Positions 18,613 to 27,317 of a DNA stretch of 64,000 nt are shown here, piece by piece. How positions within the stretch are numbered: the stretch's first letter is position 1; each line of letters begins with the position of its first letter. The notes beneath the pieces were generated by a model. It made no database searches. It saw only the letters and a program-made list of their open reading frames with translations, and was not told the DNA's origin. This DNA comes from Candidatus Limosilactobacillus merdigallinarum (GTDB taxonomy: Bacteria > Bacillota > Bacilli > Lactobacillales > Lactobacillaceae): contig DXFH01000022.1 of the NCBI GenBank assembly GCA_019114515.1, positions 50,461-114,460 on the forward strand, given 5' to 3'. A program made the translations under genes and the position numbers.

Positions 18613-18839
18613 TAGAGGCTCTGTTGTGTACGCCTTGTCCATATCGCAGGTTTGCCTTACAGTCTTATTACTTTGGGATTAGTGTTTAAACTTAATGGAC
18701 GACATGCCCTTTCACTCGGTAGTTGAAGATTAAGTACCGTATCCCACCTGTCTTACACGCAGGTCAACACTGTCGGATCAATAACGGCACGAACGGAGTC
18801 TCACTTAAGGGGTTGGGTTATTTGCCCAGCCTCTTTTTT
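18613..18839 (+). ncRNA. ssrS: 6S RNA (ssrS)
   Basis: A non-coding stretch of about 190 bases downstream of rarA folds end to end: GAGGCTCTGTTGTG (from 18615) pairs with CGAACGGAGTCTC (ending 18802) as a closing stem, with smaller helices inside, such as CGCAGGT. It ends in a terminator (GGGGTTGGG at 18809-18817, CCCAGCCTC at 18825-18833, then six T). Position next to rarA and the long-hairpin form match 6S RNA, which binds the housekeeping RNA polymerase. No Rfam search was possible. Confidence 0.8.
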
Positions 18840-18878
18840 ATGTTGAAGACACCCAATGTCTAGTTAGTAGTATCTAGC

Positions 18879-18908
18879 TTTACGTATTTGGGTGATATGC
18901 TGTAAAAT
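18879..18908 (+). promoter_or_regulatory. Promoter of the universal stress protein gene
   Basis: TTTACG (18879-18884), 18-bp spacer, TAAAAT (18903-18908), 30 bases before the chosen ATG. Confidence 0.45.
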
Positions 18909-18938
18909 ATGGTTAAGAGCAAAAAGGAGGTTCTTTTC

Positions 18939-19421
18939 ATGAAAACACAACAATACCACCACATTTTGGTTCCTGTTGATGGCTCTAAAGAAGCTGAATT
19001 AGCTTTTAAGAAAGCCGTAGCGGTGGCAAAACGTAATGGCGAAGATACCGAATTACAATTGCTGCACGTTGTTGATACTCGTGCCTTCCAAAATATCTCC
19101 AGTTTTGACAGTTCAATGGTTGAACAGGTTACAAAGACTGCAAAGAAGACACTGGATGAATATATCGACTACGCTAAATCGCAAGGCTTGAATAAAGTTA
19201 GCTACACCATCGAATATGGTTCACCAAAGACCATCATCGCCCGTGATGTACCAAACAAAATGCATGCTGATTTGATCATGATCGGTGCTACTGGTTTGAA
19301 TGCTGTTGAACGAATCCTCATTGGTTCTGTAACCGAATTCGTTACCCGGACGGCGGTTTGTGATGTTATGGTTGTGCGGACAGACTTGAACAACAAACCA
19401 ATTGCATTACCAAAGAAGTAA
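18939..19421 (+). CDS. Universal stress protein, UspA family
   Basis: A 160-residue Usp-fold protein. ATG 18939 follows AAAGGAGG with 9 bases; the frame extends ten codons upstream without a ribosome site. The strand-1 motif HILVPVDGSKEAELAF and the nucleotide-binding pattern GATGLNAVERILIGSVTEFV (G-2x-G-9x-G-S/T) indicate an ATP-binding member. Usp proteins support survival in stress and stationary phase, but the specific role is unknown. It is monocistronic, with its own promoter and terminator. Confidence 0.9.
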   Translation: MKTQQYHHILVPVDGSKEAELAFKKAVAVAKRNGEDTELQLLHVVDTRAFQNISSFDSSMVEQVTKTAKKTLDEYIDYAKSQGLNKVSYTIEYGSPKTIIARDVPNKMHADLIMIGATGLNAVERILIGSVTEFVTRTAVCDVMVVRTDLNNKPIALPKK

Positions 19422-19437
19422 ATAATTAAGAGTAAAC

Positions 19438-19470
19438 AAAAGAGCGTGGTATTTAACCACGCTCTTTTGT
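19438..19470 (+). terminator. Bidirectional terminator after the usp gene
   Basis: AAAAGAGCGTGG (19438-19449) pairs with CCACGCTCTTTT (19457-19468). Confidence 0.85.
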
Positions 19471-19561
19471 TATCTATTCAACTTATTGCAACCCTATGCT
19501 GCCAGCACTTTAAATCCCCGCTTAATCGCTATGTCCTGATTTATTACTGTCAGTTAGATCA

Positions 19562-20395
19562 TTACTTCAAAAGCTGATCAATTTCTTCAACCAACATCTG
19601 CTCTTCATTGGCAATAGCAACACTGCGTGCAATTACTAGGTTATCATGACCAGCCTGCTGATTCCCCTCTTTCAGGTTGGCCTGACCTAGTAATTCGTAA
19701 TAAGAAGCCAGCAAGAATAATGATTCATGCTCGCGACAAAGATCAATCCCACTCTTAGCCATTTCTACTGCTTGTTCTGGCTTCCCTAATTCCAGGTACA
19801 ATGAAGCAATGTCGCGGTATAAAATCTGCCACTGACGACGACCACCGGCCATCTTCTTCTTATCAATTAAATTAACTGCGCGCTGAACAAATTTCAGTGC
19901 CCGGTCAGAGTTGCCACGTTTTTCGTATGCCCGTGCCATTCCGACTGTCGTGAGTGCCCAGTAGATATTGGCGCTCATCGTCGTAAATTGCGTCAGGATC
20001 AATTCAAAGTTGAAAATGGCTTCATCTACTTGACCATTTTGAACCTGTTCCATCCCTAAAAGATAGTAATAACGCTGCTTATCGAACTCGGTTTCCAGTT
20101 TCTTGACCTTGATTTGACTTAATTCCTTGCGTGCGCTCTTAAAGTCATGACGAACCAGCATTAAACTAATCTCGTCAAACAGGGCCGTCATGGAAACATC
20201 ATCATCCTGGATTAATGTTCCCACTTCAATATTCAAACGGGAACAAATCGCATTCAGGATGTTCATCTTTGGTATCCGGTCTTGTTTTTCCATCAGACTA
20301 ATGGTGGCTTGCGTACAAATACCTTCAGCTAAGGCAGTCTGCGATAAGCCACGCTTGCGCCGAATATCTTTAAGTTTCTCACCCTTTAGTTTCAT
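19562..20395 (-). CDS. HTH (Xre type) transcriptional regulator with TPR C-terminal domain
   Basis: This 277-residue regulator has an N-terminal helix-turn-helix (LKDIRRKRGLSQTALAEGIC, about residues 8-27, then QATISLMEKQDRIP), followed by TPR-like helices (YYYLLGMEQVQNGQVDEAIF, ASLYLELGKPEQAVEMAKSG, YELLGQANLKEGNQQAG). This architecture is that of RNPP-like regulators, some of which bind peptide pheromones in the TPR groove. No adjacent short peptide gene is evident, so peptide control is only a possibility. It has its own TTGACA promoter at 20487-20514. Confidence 0.88.
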   Translation of the reverse strand: MKLKGEKLKDIRRKRGLSQTALAEGICTQATISLMEKQDRIPKMNILNAICSRLNIEVGTLIQDDDVSMTALFDEISLMLVRHDFKSARKELSQIKVKKLETEFDKQRYYYLLGMEQVQNGQVDEAIFNFELILTQFTTMSANIYWALTTVGMARAYEKRGNSDRALKFVQRAVNLIDKKKMAGGRRQWQILYRDIASLYLELGKPEQAVEMAKSGIDLCREHESLFLLASYYELLGQANLKEGNQQAGHDNLVIARSVAIANEEQMLVEEIDQLLK

Positions 20396-20486
20396 GTTGA
20401 TTCTTCCTCTCCACGAATAAATCGAGCCTTTAACAACCCTTCCTGGTTAGGCTTTTTCACCATATTATCATTTTTGGTTAATACTA

Positions 20487-20514
20487 ATGTTATCAATGGA
20501 TTTTTGTTTGTCAA
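20487..20514 (-). promoter_or_regulatory. Promoter of the HTH-TPR regulator
   Basis: On the minus strand TTGACA (complement of 20509-20514), 16 bp, TAACAT (complement of 20487-20492). The rest of the 330-base gap (20396-20725) is AT-rich and contains only the ddl terminator. Confidence 0.55.
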
Positions 20515-20661
20515 TAAACAAATATATTATACAAAAAATCTCATGAACTCATTTCCGATTAATATCCACCAACAATGATTATAATCGTCAATCTGTCGAT
20601 AAGCAATCATTAAATCCCGATTTTTTGGTCCGCCAGTTAAATTAATAATTGATTAAGAAAC

Positions 20662-20703
20662 AAAAAGACGCGTTATTGTCATTGCTGATCAATAGCCCGT
20701 CTT
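20662..20703 (-). terminator. Terminator of ddl
   Basis: AAGACGCGTTATTG pairs with CAATAGCCCGTCTT (20665-20703) and is followed on the minus strand by a T-run. Confidence 0.75.
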
Positions 20704-20725
20704 ATTTCATTAATTATCTACCAGT

Positions 20726-21856
20726 TTAGTGGTATTCCTTCTTACCAACATGCTCCTGTCCAAGAGCCTTAAAACTGTATTTAATCTTCTGCTGCCGTTT
20801 GAATTCTTCTAATCCTAACTGAATCAAACGATCAATCAAATCAGAGTATTTGATTCCAGAAACATCCCACATTTGTGGATATAGGCTGATATTAGTGAAT
20901 CCTGGCAAGGTATTTGGTTCACCCAGGTAAGGGACATCATTAGCATCAACCAAGAAGTCAATGCGTGCTAACCCCTTCATTCCCAGGACACGGTAAGCCT
21001 TCAGTGCCATCTCAGTAATCTCTCTCGCCAGTTTTTCTGGCAACTGTACTGGAAGATCAAAGACAACCCCTGAAGCATCCACAAATTTATTTTCGTAATC
21101 GTAAAAGGCATCACCTTTAGGAACTCTAATTCCGCCCAGTTTAGAAGCAATTGGTGTTTCATTGCCCAGGATAGAAATTTCTACTTCCCGTGGATGATCA
21201 ATCCCCTTTTCTACAATTACCTTGTAGCCATACTGGAAAGCATCCGTTAAACCACGCTCATATTCTTCAGCGTTAGTCACCTTGGTAATTCCGACAGAAG
21301 AACCTTGCTTAGCAGCCTTTACGAAGACCAATGATCCTAATTCACGTTCAATTACACTCCAAGCATACTGCTTACGGTTTTCCGGAGTTACCAGTACGTA
21401 TGGAGTGTTACGAATTCCAGCATGATCAAGAATTCGTTTCGTATAATCCTTGTCGAATGAAATAGCACTTGCTGCGATACCAGAACCGACATATGGCTTC
21501 TTTAGTAACCGGAAGAGACCCTGAATGGTACCATCTTCGCCCAGGTTCCCGTGAATAACCGGGAAGAAGAAGTCAATCGGCCCTGCAGATTGTAACGCGG
21601 CCAAGTTTGCTAGTGGTGAATCAAAATCCATGTGGGCATAAGCCTCTTTAACTACTTGATCTTCTGGCTCGCCATCAAAAATCCGCTGTGAATAATCATT
21701 ATTCAGCAGTACGCCATCTTTAGTGAACATAAACAAGGAAACATCATACTTGTTCTTATCCATGCCATCATAGATGTTATGTGCAGAACGTTTAGAGACG
21801 TCGTGTTCGGATGAGTTACCTCCGAATAATAAAGCGACTCGCAGTTTCTTAGTCAT
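20726..21856 (-). CDS. ddl: D-alanine--D-alanine/D-lactate ligase (Phe-type Ddl)
   Basis: An ATP-grasp ligase (376 residues from ATG 21856, with GGTGG 9 bases upstream) that makes the terminal depsipeptide/dipeptide of peptidoglycan precursors. It shows LLFGGNSSEHDVS, HGNLGEDGTIQG, the ATP-grasp FVKAAKQGSSVG and the metal site FLVDANDVPYLGEPNTLPG. In the omega-loop motif AFYDYENKFVD the residue equivalent to E. coli Tyr216 is Phe (about residue 258). In Leuconostoc and lactobacilli this Phe marks preference for D-lactate and intrinsic vancomycin resistance. It is monocistronic. Confidence 0.95.
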   Translation of the reverse strand: MTKKLRVALLFGGNSSEHDVSKRSAHNIYDGMDKNKYDVSLFMFTKDGVLLNNDYSQRIFDGEPEDQVVKEAYAHMDFDSPLANLAALQSAGPIDFFFPVIHGNLGEDGTIQGLFRLLKKPYVGSGIAASAISFDKDYTKRILDHAGIRNTPYVLVTPENRKQYAWSVIERELGSLVFVKAAKQGSSVGITKVTNAEEYERGLTDAFQYGYKVIVEKGIDHPREVEISILGNETPIASKLGGIRVPKGDAFYDYENKFVDASGVVFDLPVQLPEKLAREITEMALKAYRVLGMKGLARIDFLVDANDVPYLGEPNTLPGFTNISLYPQMWDVSGIKYSDLIDRLIQLGLEEFKRQQKIKYSFKALGQEHVGKKEYH

Positions 21857-21931
21857 CAATATCTACCACCAATCTATTTTTCTCGCGCTCATAGAATCTT
21901 AAGTGTAACATACGTCAATTGATTTGCATAG

Positions 21932-22900
21932 CTAATCTTGCTGATCAGAATCGACAATTTGTTTCACAATGTCTTGAGGTAATCGTCCATCCAATAACAT
22001 TGACTGCATCAGATGCCGGTAATTAAAAATGCGGCTCCAGGCTTCATTGGAGTACGGATCATCATGATCAAGATCCTTCTTCCAGCGGCTGAGTTGTGCT
22101 TTGAAGAAGCGCTGATAGAGTTCATGCTGCCCCATCAAAGATAGAAGAAAGCCACCCATTTCCTCATTTTCACCCATTGAAAGCACATTAGGTAACAAAC
22201 GGTAGCTTTCGACGATCACCGCCTGCAAAAAGATCTTATCCCCACGCACTAATTCGTTGTGGTGACATAACTCATCACCCAGACTAGGTAGGATAGAAAA
22301 AGCATGTGCCCAGCCTGAACCATTGACAAACCCACGAGGATCACGTTCTAAAACGGCATACAAACCAACGACATCCACCAACAATTGAACATCTTCACTT
22401 GTTAAAAAGAAATAACCTGAGCGGTCTCCATAAAGAATGCGGCGGAGCATACCTAATGCCAGCGTGCGACCGAACACTGCTTTATTCCTGGGTTCTAGAA
22501 TGTGATTGTACAATGTCTCAGGACGAATCAAATAGCGAAAAAGGCGCTTTAAATCATCTTTTTCAATCTTCTCATCTTCTAATAGACTGCTTAAAAGCAT
22601 CATGATTTCTTCGCGCAAATCGCCACGGTCTGTACCTAATACCTGCAACAATTCTGTCACAAACTGCTGGTCGATTTTCAGAACCTTTTTTTCTTGTGCC
22701 AATTTCAGGTAATAGTCTAACTGATGCTGAAAGTGTGAGGTCACCGGTACCAAATTAACTGCGGTACGGGCTCGATGCGGGCGTGAAATAATCAGCTCAT
22801 CGATAGCCGGTAAGACCTCTGTGAAAATATTGCCCTTATTTAAGTCAGCATGCAGCTGCCGTAAGCGCAATTGAATGTCTGTAACGGTTAATTTAGACAT
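21932..22900 (-). CDS. DUF2785 domain protein
   Basis: A 322-residue soluble, helix-rich protein. The segment RGFVNGSGWAHAFSILPSLGDELCHH is split here as RGFVNGSGWAHAF and SLGDELCHH; the GWxHA-x-AxxxD pattern is the mark of DUF2785, a family without an assigned function. It has an AAGGAGG site and follows the GcvH-like gene, separated by a terminator hairpin that overlaps the end of that gene, so it may be transcribed separately. Confidence 0.7.
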   Translation of the reverse strand: MSKLTVTDIQLRLRQLHADLNKGNIFTEVLPAIDELIISRPHRARTAVNLVPVTSHFQHQLDYYLKLAQEKKVLKIDQQFVTELLQVLGTDRGDLREEIMMLLSSLLEDEKIEKDDLKRLFRYLIRPETLYNHILEPRNKAVFGRTLALGMLRRILYGDRSGYFFLTSEDVQLLVDVVGLYAVLERDPRGFVNGSGWAHAFSILPSLGDELCHHNELVRGDKIFLQAVIVESYRLLPNVLSMGENEEMGGFLLSLMGQHELYQRFFKAQLSRWKKDLDHDDPYSNEAWSRIFNYRHLMQSMLLDGRLPQDIVKQIVDSDQQD

Positions 22901-22920
22901 TCCTCAGCCTCCTTTTAATA

Positions 22921-22951
22921 AAAAAGAGTTGTGTTAATGTAATTCACAACT
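22921..22951 (-). terminator. Terminator hairpin overlapping the GcvH-like stop codon
   Basis: AAGAGTTGTG (22924-22933) pairs with CACAACTCTT (22945-22954); on the minus strand the 5' arm is within the last codons of the upstream gene and the T-run follows. Confidence 0.7.
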
Positions 22952-23245
22952 CTTCGATTCTACTTTAAGTAAGTAGCCATGGTTATTGATCGTGGGCGAA
23001 ACAAAGCCCGACAACGCCGGATTAACAGACATTACCTGTCCATTAACCGGGCTATCCAAGCTAATCACCATCCGTGCTCCTTCAAGAGAAACAAATGGCA
23101 TGCCAACTTTTAATTCTGCTCCCGGATTAGGCAAGTCTACAAAGGATAACTGGCCTAGCAATTCGCAAGCTTTCGTGGTCAAGCCCAATTCATAAGTATC
23201 CTGACCACATGATTTTAGCCACCACGGATGTGCTAATATCCGCAT
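22934..23245 (-). CDS. GcvH-like protein lacking the lipoyl lysine
   Basis: A 103-residue protein with the biotinyl/lipoyl (GcvH) fold: YELGLTTKACELLGQLSFVDLP, then GAELKVGMPFVSLEGARMVI and SLDSPVNGQVMSVNPAL. ATG 23245 follows AAGGAG at a good distance; a GTG three codons upstream is less likely. Where GcvH has ESVKA with the lipoylated lysine, this protein has LEGARMV, so Arg (about residue 58) replaces Lys, and no other lysine lies in the hairpin. No glycine cleavage genes are present nearby. It is directly downstream of rodA on the same strand. Confidence 0.72.
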   Translation of the reverse strand: MRILAHPWWLKSCGQDTYELGLTTKACELLGQLSFVDLPNPGAELKVGMPFVSLEGARMVISLDSPVNGQVMSVNPALSGFVSPTINNHGYLLKVESKSCELH

Positions 23246-23257
23246 TAATACCACTCC

Positions 23258-24454
23258 TTAGTGGAATTCTCGTTTATTGCTGAACATATACGAGTGGTGG
23301 TGATACCTCATCGACATGATCATGCCGATCCCGATTAAATTACCAATCAATGATGAACCACCGGCCGAGATAAATGGTAACGGGATACCAGTTAACGGCA
23401 ACAAACCAATGTTCATACCAATGTTCTCAAAGACGTGGAATAGGATCATCATAATGACTCCCGTGGCAATGTAAGCATAGAATTCATTCCGCGTATCAAA
23501 CGTCACTCGAATCATTAAGTAAATCAGCAACAAGTACAGTAGAATTAACAAAATACTACCGATAAAGCCAAAGTTTTCCCCGATGACGGAGAAAATCATA
23601 TCTGATTCACGAACCGGTACATACACATGGGAGTTATTAAATCCGGTACCAGTAATTCCCCCTGAACCAACAGCCTTAATACTCTGCCACAGTTGATAAC
23701 CTTGGTTACTGGTATCCTGCGAAGGATTGAGCCAAGTATCAACACGATCGAATTGGTAAGCTTGAAAGCCTATGTGCTCCAAAATATGGCGTCCTAAGGT
23801 GCTGGTAACCATTGCCAAAATACTGCCGCCAACAACCACCATCGAAGCCGCTACTGGGGCAATAATGCGCCAAGTAACACCAGAAACCAGCACCATCCCA
23901 CAAAAGATCGCCAAAAAGACCAGTGCGGTCCCAAAGTCATTTTGAAACTTCAATGAAATTAAGACCGGGGCTAGCCACAAAAACATCTTGCCGATCAAGC
24001 GCCAATCATTGCTGATACTATGAACGGTATACTCACTGTTATGAATAGTGATTACCCGGCCCATCATTAAAATGTAAGCTGGCTTCATAATTTCTGAAGG
24101 CTGAAAGGTAAATGGCCCAACAGCAAACCAACTTTTAGCACCAGTACTAGCATAGTAAGAACGGCTGTAAAACACTAAGATGGCATACATCAAGAACAGT
24201 CCGAACCAATAAGCAATGGGGGCAATTTTCCACAGTTGTTCCGAATCAAACTGCATAATCACCACAATTAAAATGGAACCAATCACATACCAGCTTAATT
24301 GGGTGATGACTTGACGGACCACATTAATCTGTTGATGATCATGGGTTCCTGCCACATAGATGGAAGCTAATCCAATTAGGGCCAACAAGAGTACACAAAA
24401 GATGATCCCCCAGTCGATCCGTGATTCATTTTCATCATTTTCCGAACGTTGCAT
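23258..24454 (-). CDS. rodA: RodA, SEDS family peptidoglycan glycosyltransferase
   Basis: A 398-residue polytopic membrane enzyme (about ten segments) that polymerises lipid II during elongation with a class B PBP. Family motifs are visible: GAKSWFAVGPFTFQPSEIMKP, the catalytic-region aspartate area in DRVDTWLNPSQD, GSGGITGTGFNNSHVYVPVRESDMIFSVIGEN (seen as separate pieces) and GIPLPFISAGGSSL near the C-terminus. Its place in the mbl-yidD-DUF2969 cluster supports RodA over FtsW. Confidence 0.93.
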   Translation of the reverse strand: MQRSENDENESRIDWGIIFCVLLLALIGLASIYVAGTHDHQQINVVRQVITQLSWYVIGSILIVVIMQFDSEQLWKIAPIAYWFGLFLMYAILVFYSRSYYASTGAKSWFAVGPFTFQPSEIMKPAYILMMGRVITIHNSEYTVHSISNDWRLIGKMFLWLAPVLISLKFQNDFGTALVFLAIFCGMVLVSGVTWRIIAPVAASMVVVGGSILAMVTSTLGRHILEHIGFQAYQFDRVDTWLNPSQDTSNQGYQLWQSIKAVGSGGITGTGFNNSHVYVPVRESDMIFSVIGENFGFIGSILLILLYLLLIYLMIRVTFDTRNEFYAYIATGVIMMILFHVFENIGMNIGLLPLTGIPLPFISAGGSSLIGNLIGIGMIMSMRYHHHSYMFSNKREFH

Positions 24455-24479
24455 GCGTAACTGCTCCTTTACACAATTA

Positions 24480-24704
24480 CTAATGTTGGTGAAGATGATA
24501 CTGTTGCAGGATCGTCTCCAGCCCTTCTTCTTGTGACTGAACGGTGAACTGCTGGTTGTTAGCAGTCATCGTTGCAGCAAATTTACCGCCAGCGGCTGCC
24601 ACTTCGCCAATCAGTGCGCTGCCAATATAAACTTGCTGCACTGGTTGACCATTTTCTTCTACATCTTTCACATTGACTTCAATGTTTTTTTCTTTTTTTG
24701 ACAC
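24480..24704 (-). CDS. DUF2969 family protein
   Basis: A 74-residue protein starting at GTG 24704 (after AGGGTGAG), with sequence SKKEKNIEVNVKDVEENG, then YIGSALIGEVAAAGGKF and a C-terminal EEGLETILQQYHLHQ. The family is common in lactobacilli between yidD and rodA and has no known function. The open frame extends upstream to 24809 but that part overlaps yidD in another frame and is not conserved in type. Confidence 0.72.
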   Translation of the reverse strand: MSKKEKNIEVNVKDVEENGQPVQQVYIGSALIGEVAAAGGKFAATMTANNQQFTVQSQEEGLETILQQYHLHQH

Positions 24705-24717
24705 TTTCTCACCCTGC

Positions 24718-24957
24718 CTATCGTAAATGGTGTAATGTAAATTTTTGCGGTACGGGGTCATATCCCCCTTTAGCGAACGGATGACAACGTAAAAGACGAT
24801 TAATGCCAAGAAGCACCCCTTTCAAGCCAAATCGTTGAATGGCCGTTAACATGTATTGTGAACATGTCGGCTCAAAACGACATACTCGAAATGGCCGCCG
24901 CGCAGAAATCGCCTTTTGGTAGAACCTGATCGCCGCTATTAACCAACGACTGACCAT
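24718..24957 (-). CDS. yidD: Membrane protein insertion efficiency factor YidD
   Basis: A 79-residue amphipathic protein of the YidD family, marked by [26 protein letters not shown] and [15 protein letters not shown] with its conserved cysteines. It is thought to assist YidC/Sec insertion at the membrane. The ATG follows the mbl stop directly (TAAATG), so translation is probably coupled to mbl. Confidence 0.93.
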   Translation of the reverse strand: MVSRWLIAAIRFYQKAISARRPFRVCRFEPTCSQYMLTAIQRFGLKGVLLGINRLLRCHPFAKGGYDPVPQKFTLHHLR

Positions 24958-25986
24958 TTAATCTTTCTTCCGGGAGAACCAGCCAGAACGACTAGATTTA
25001 TCATTGTCATTCTTCTGCATCCGTTCCAGCATTTCACCGGCGCCCTTAGCAACATTGTCTAATGGGTTTTCTGATACCACTACTGGAACCTTTAAATGAC
25101 TACTGAATAATTGATCGATGCCCTTTAATAGTGAAGTGCCACCAGTCAACATAATTCCGCGATCAATGATATCACTGGCAAGTTCAGGTGGCACCACTTC
25201 AAGAACGGAGATTGAAGCCCGCACAATTTGACTCAGTGTGTCATGCAGTGCTTCTTCAATTTCATTTTCGTTATTTTCAATCTGCCGTGGCATTCCGGAT
25301 GTCACATCACGGCCACGGACATCCATTGTTTTTGGATTGTCGACCTTTAAAGCAGTACCTAACTGCATCTTAATTTGTTCGGCAGTGTGTTCACCGATAA
25401 CTAAGCCATGATGATCCTTAATGTAGGCCGCAATGTCGGCGTTTAATTTGTCACCAGCCATCCGAATGGAACGACTAGTCACAATGTCCCCTAATGACAG
25501 AACCGCAATATCTGAGGTACCGCCACCCATGTCAATGACCATGTTGCCAGATGGCTTGAAAATGTCTAAACCGGCACCAATCGCAGCAACTTTCGGTTCA
25601 TATTCCAAGTAAACCTTGCCACCACCAGCTTGTTCAGCTGCTTGGATAATTGCTTTGCGTTCAATTTCAGTAATGTTAGTCGGAGCGCAAATCATGATGT
25701 TTGGTTTGGACATTACCCCCTTGACGCTCAGTTTGCCAATAAAGTAAGAAAGCATCTCTTGAGTAACATCAAAGTCGGAAATAACACCATTCTTTAATGG
25801 GCGAATAGCCCGGATATTACTTGGTGTCCGTCCCACCATTCGGTATGCTTCTGACCCCACTGCCAGCACTTTTCCTGACTGAGTGTCAATTGCTACAACG
25901 GATGGCTCGTTCAAGACGATGCCTTTTCCTTGCACATAAATAAGAACGTTGGCAGTACCAAGATCAATACCAATATCTGTTGCCAT
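24958..25986 (-). CDS. mbl: MreB-like actin homologue (second copy, Mbl type)
   Basis: A second MreB-family ATPase of 342 residues from ATG 25986 (GGAGGGAAAGTTAAC precedes it; the eight upstream codons are not used). Motifs: [31 protein letters not shown] and LTGGTSLLKGI. The C-terminus has an unusual charged tail (KNDNDKSSRSGWFSRKKD) likely to contact the membrane. It is in an elongation cluster with yidD, DUF2969 and rodA and has its own extended -10 promoter. Confidence 0.93.
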   Translation of the reverse strand: MATDIGIDLGTANVLIYVQGKGIVLNEPSVVAIDTQSGKVLAVGSEAYRMVGRTPSNIRAIRPLKNGVISDFDVTQEMLSYFIGKLSVKGVMSKPNIMICAPTNITEIERKAIIQAAEQAGGGKVYLEYEPKVAAIGAGLDIFKPSGNMVIDMGGGTSDIAVLSLGDIVTSRSIRMAGDKLNADIAAYIKDHHGLVIGEHTAEQIKMQLGTALKVDNPKTMDVRGRDVTSGMPRQIENNENEIEEALHDTLSQIVRASISVLEVVPPELASDIIDRGIMLTGGTSLLKGIDQLFSSHLKVPVVVSENPLDNVAKGAGEMLERMQKNDNDKSSRSGWFSRKKD

Positions 25987-26023
25987 GTTAACTTTCCCTC
26001 CACAAGTCATTAAATCGTATGAT

Positions 26024-26032
26024 ATTATACCA
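26024..26032 (-). promoter_or_regulatory. Extended -10 promoter of mbl
   Basis: TGGTATAAT on the minus strand (complement of 26024-26032), about 38 bases before the mbl ATG; no clear -35, as allowed with an extended -10. Confidence 0.55.
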
Positions 26033-26063
26033 CAATCGTGTCTAAGTCTTAGTCTCTCTAAGA

Positions 26064-27302
26064 CTAATCAAAACTAATTTCCAGGTTGGCACCAAGTTCA
26101 ATCAACTGATCGAGAAGGTGATTAAAACTCTCCCCTGCTGGCTCTGCTGGTGAAAGCGTAAGCGACTGTGAATTAGCTAACCCCATTGCCAAGGCAGATA
26201 ACCCACTCAAGGCCGTTGGTGTCTGCACTTTAACCGGCACCTGAAAATGACCACCATTAACTGTTAAGATGCCATTATTAAAATTAATATCGGCTGCTTG
26301 AAGAACATTACTAATAGCTGCACGACTCTCCTTAGGGCAATGCCAAATTTGACTTTTGCCTAAAGCATGCAACGCAAGGACCAACAAAGCCGTCATCAAA
26401 GACAAGCCGCATTGTTGACTTAAAGTGGGCAAAACATCCTGTGGAATTAGTACATGCGTACCAATAATGCGGATGCCGTTTCGTTGAACAACGACCGTAT
26501 TGCCCATTTTTTCCAAATGATTGGTTAGAAGACGTAAGTGTACTGCTTGTGCACCCTCCACAGTTACGTCGCCACCGGTTAATGCACCTAAGCAAAGGTA
26601 AACTCCTGCTTCATCTTGATCATCTAAAGCATAGTAATCGGTGGAATGCAGAAAGGTAACTCCCTGAATACGAATGGTATCGGTACCTGCTCCATGAACC
26701 CGCGCACCCATTTTATTAAGAATCTTTGCGAGCTCAAAAACAGCTGGTGAATACGGAGGATCCTTCAGTACCGTGATCCCATCTGCCATCGTAGCTGCCA
26801 TCATCAAAGCCAGCACACTAGGGAGGCTTTTACCCACTAAGGAAATGACGGTTCCCTTTAGATAATCGGCCTGGATATGAAAGCCTTGTGCGTTTTCTTG
26901 CACTTTAGCGCCCATTGACGATAATAATTGTACTAATTCGACAATCAGCTGGCTATTGGCAGGACTCACCCCGGTATCGACCAAGTCAACCTGACGACAG
27001 CGTGCTAATACGGAACCGGTCGCCAATAATGATTGACCACTTAACGGCACAGGGGTTAAGTGCTGGGTTGCATCCATCTTTAAGATCTGCTGCTTACGGT
27101 CGAACAAGACCACTCCTTTCAGCGAACGAATCAATTGAATCATTGTAGTGATGGAGGCAGTTGCCGGCACGTTGTCAACAATCACCGTCCCACTCGTTGA
27201 AAGTATTGCAGCTGCTTGAATAGCGAGAATTGTTTGCTGATCCCCACTAAGGGTCACCTTGCCATGCAGCTCGTGGTTTCCTTTAATTACTAACTTACTC
27301 AT
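26064..27302 (-). CDS. MurA-like protein (EPT fold) without MurA catalytic residues
   Basis: A full-length (412 residues) homologue of UDP-GlcNAc enolpyruvyl transferase at the locus where Firmicutes normally carry murA (after atpC-ywzB). The fold is retained (MSKLVIKGNHELHGKVTLSG; GTDTIRIQGV; ALSGLSALAMGLA; LIELGANLEI), but aligned by eye to E. coli MurA the catalytic residues are gone: Lys22-Asn23 are Gln22-Gln23, Arg91 is Leu, Cys115 is Ser, Arg120 is Gln, Asp305 in PTD is Leu in PTL, and Arg397 is absent. This predicts a pseudoenzyme with a binding or regulatory role. An active MurA must be encoded elsewhere. It is probably cotranscribed with ywzB and reads towards mbl. Confidence 0.82.
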   Translation of the reverse strand: MSKLVIKGNHELHGKVTLSGDQQTILAIQAAAILSTSGTVIVDNVPATASITTMIQLIRSLKGVVLFDRKQQILKMDATQHLTPVPLSGQSLLATGSVLARCRQVDLVDTGVSPANSQLIVELVQLLSSMGAKVQENAQGFHIQADYLKGTVISLVGKSLPSVLALMMAATMADGITVLKDPPYSPAVFELAKILNKMGARVHGAGTDTIRIQGVTFLHSTDYYALDDQDEAGVYLCLGALTGGDVTVEGAQAVHLRLLTNHLEKMGNTVVVQRNGIRIIGTHVLIPQDVLPTLSQQCGLSLMTALLVLALHALGKSQIWHCPKESRAAISNVLQAADINFNNGILTVNGGHFQVPVKVQTPTALSGLSALAMGLANSQSLTLSPAEPAGESFNHLLDQLIELGANLEISFD

Positions 27303-27317
27303 CTTTAGCCCCTTGAA

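Noticed and set aside
18567..18938. Small coding gene between rarA and the usp gene
   Set aside because: No ribosome site with a plausible frame; the end-to-end pairing and terminator fit 6S RNA.
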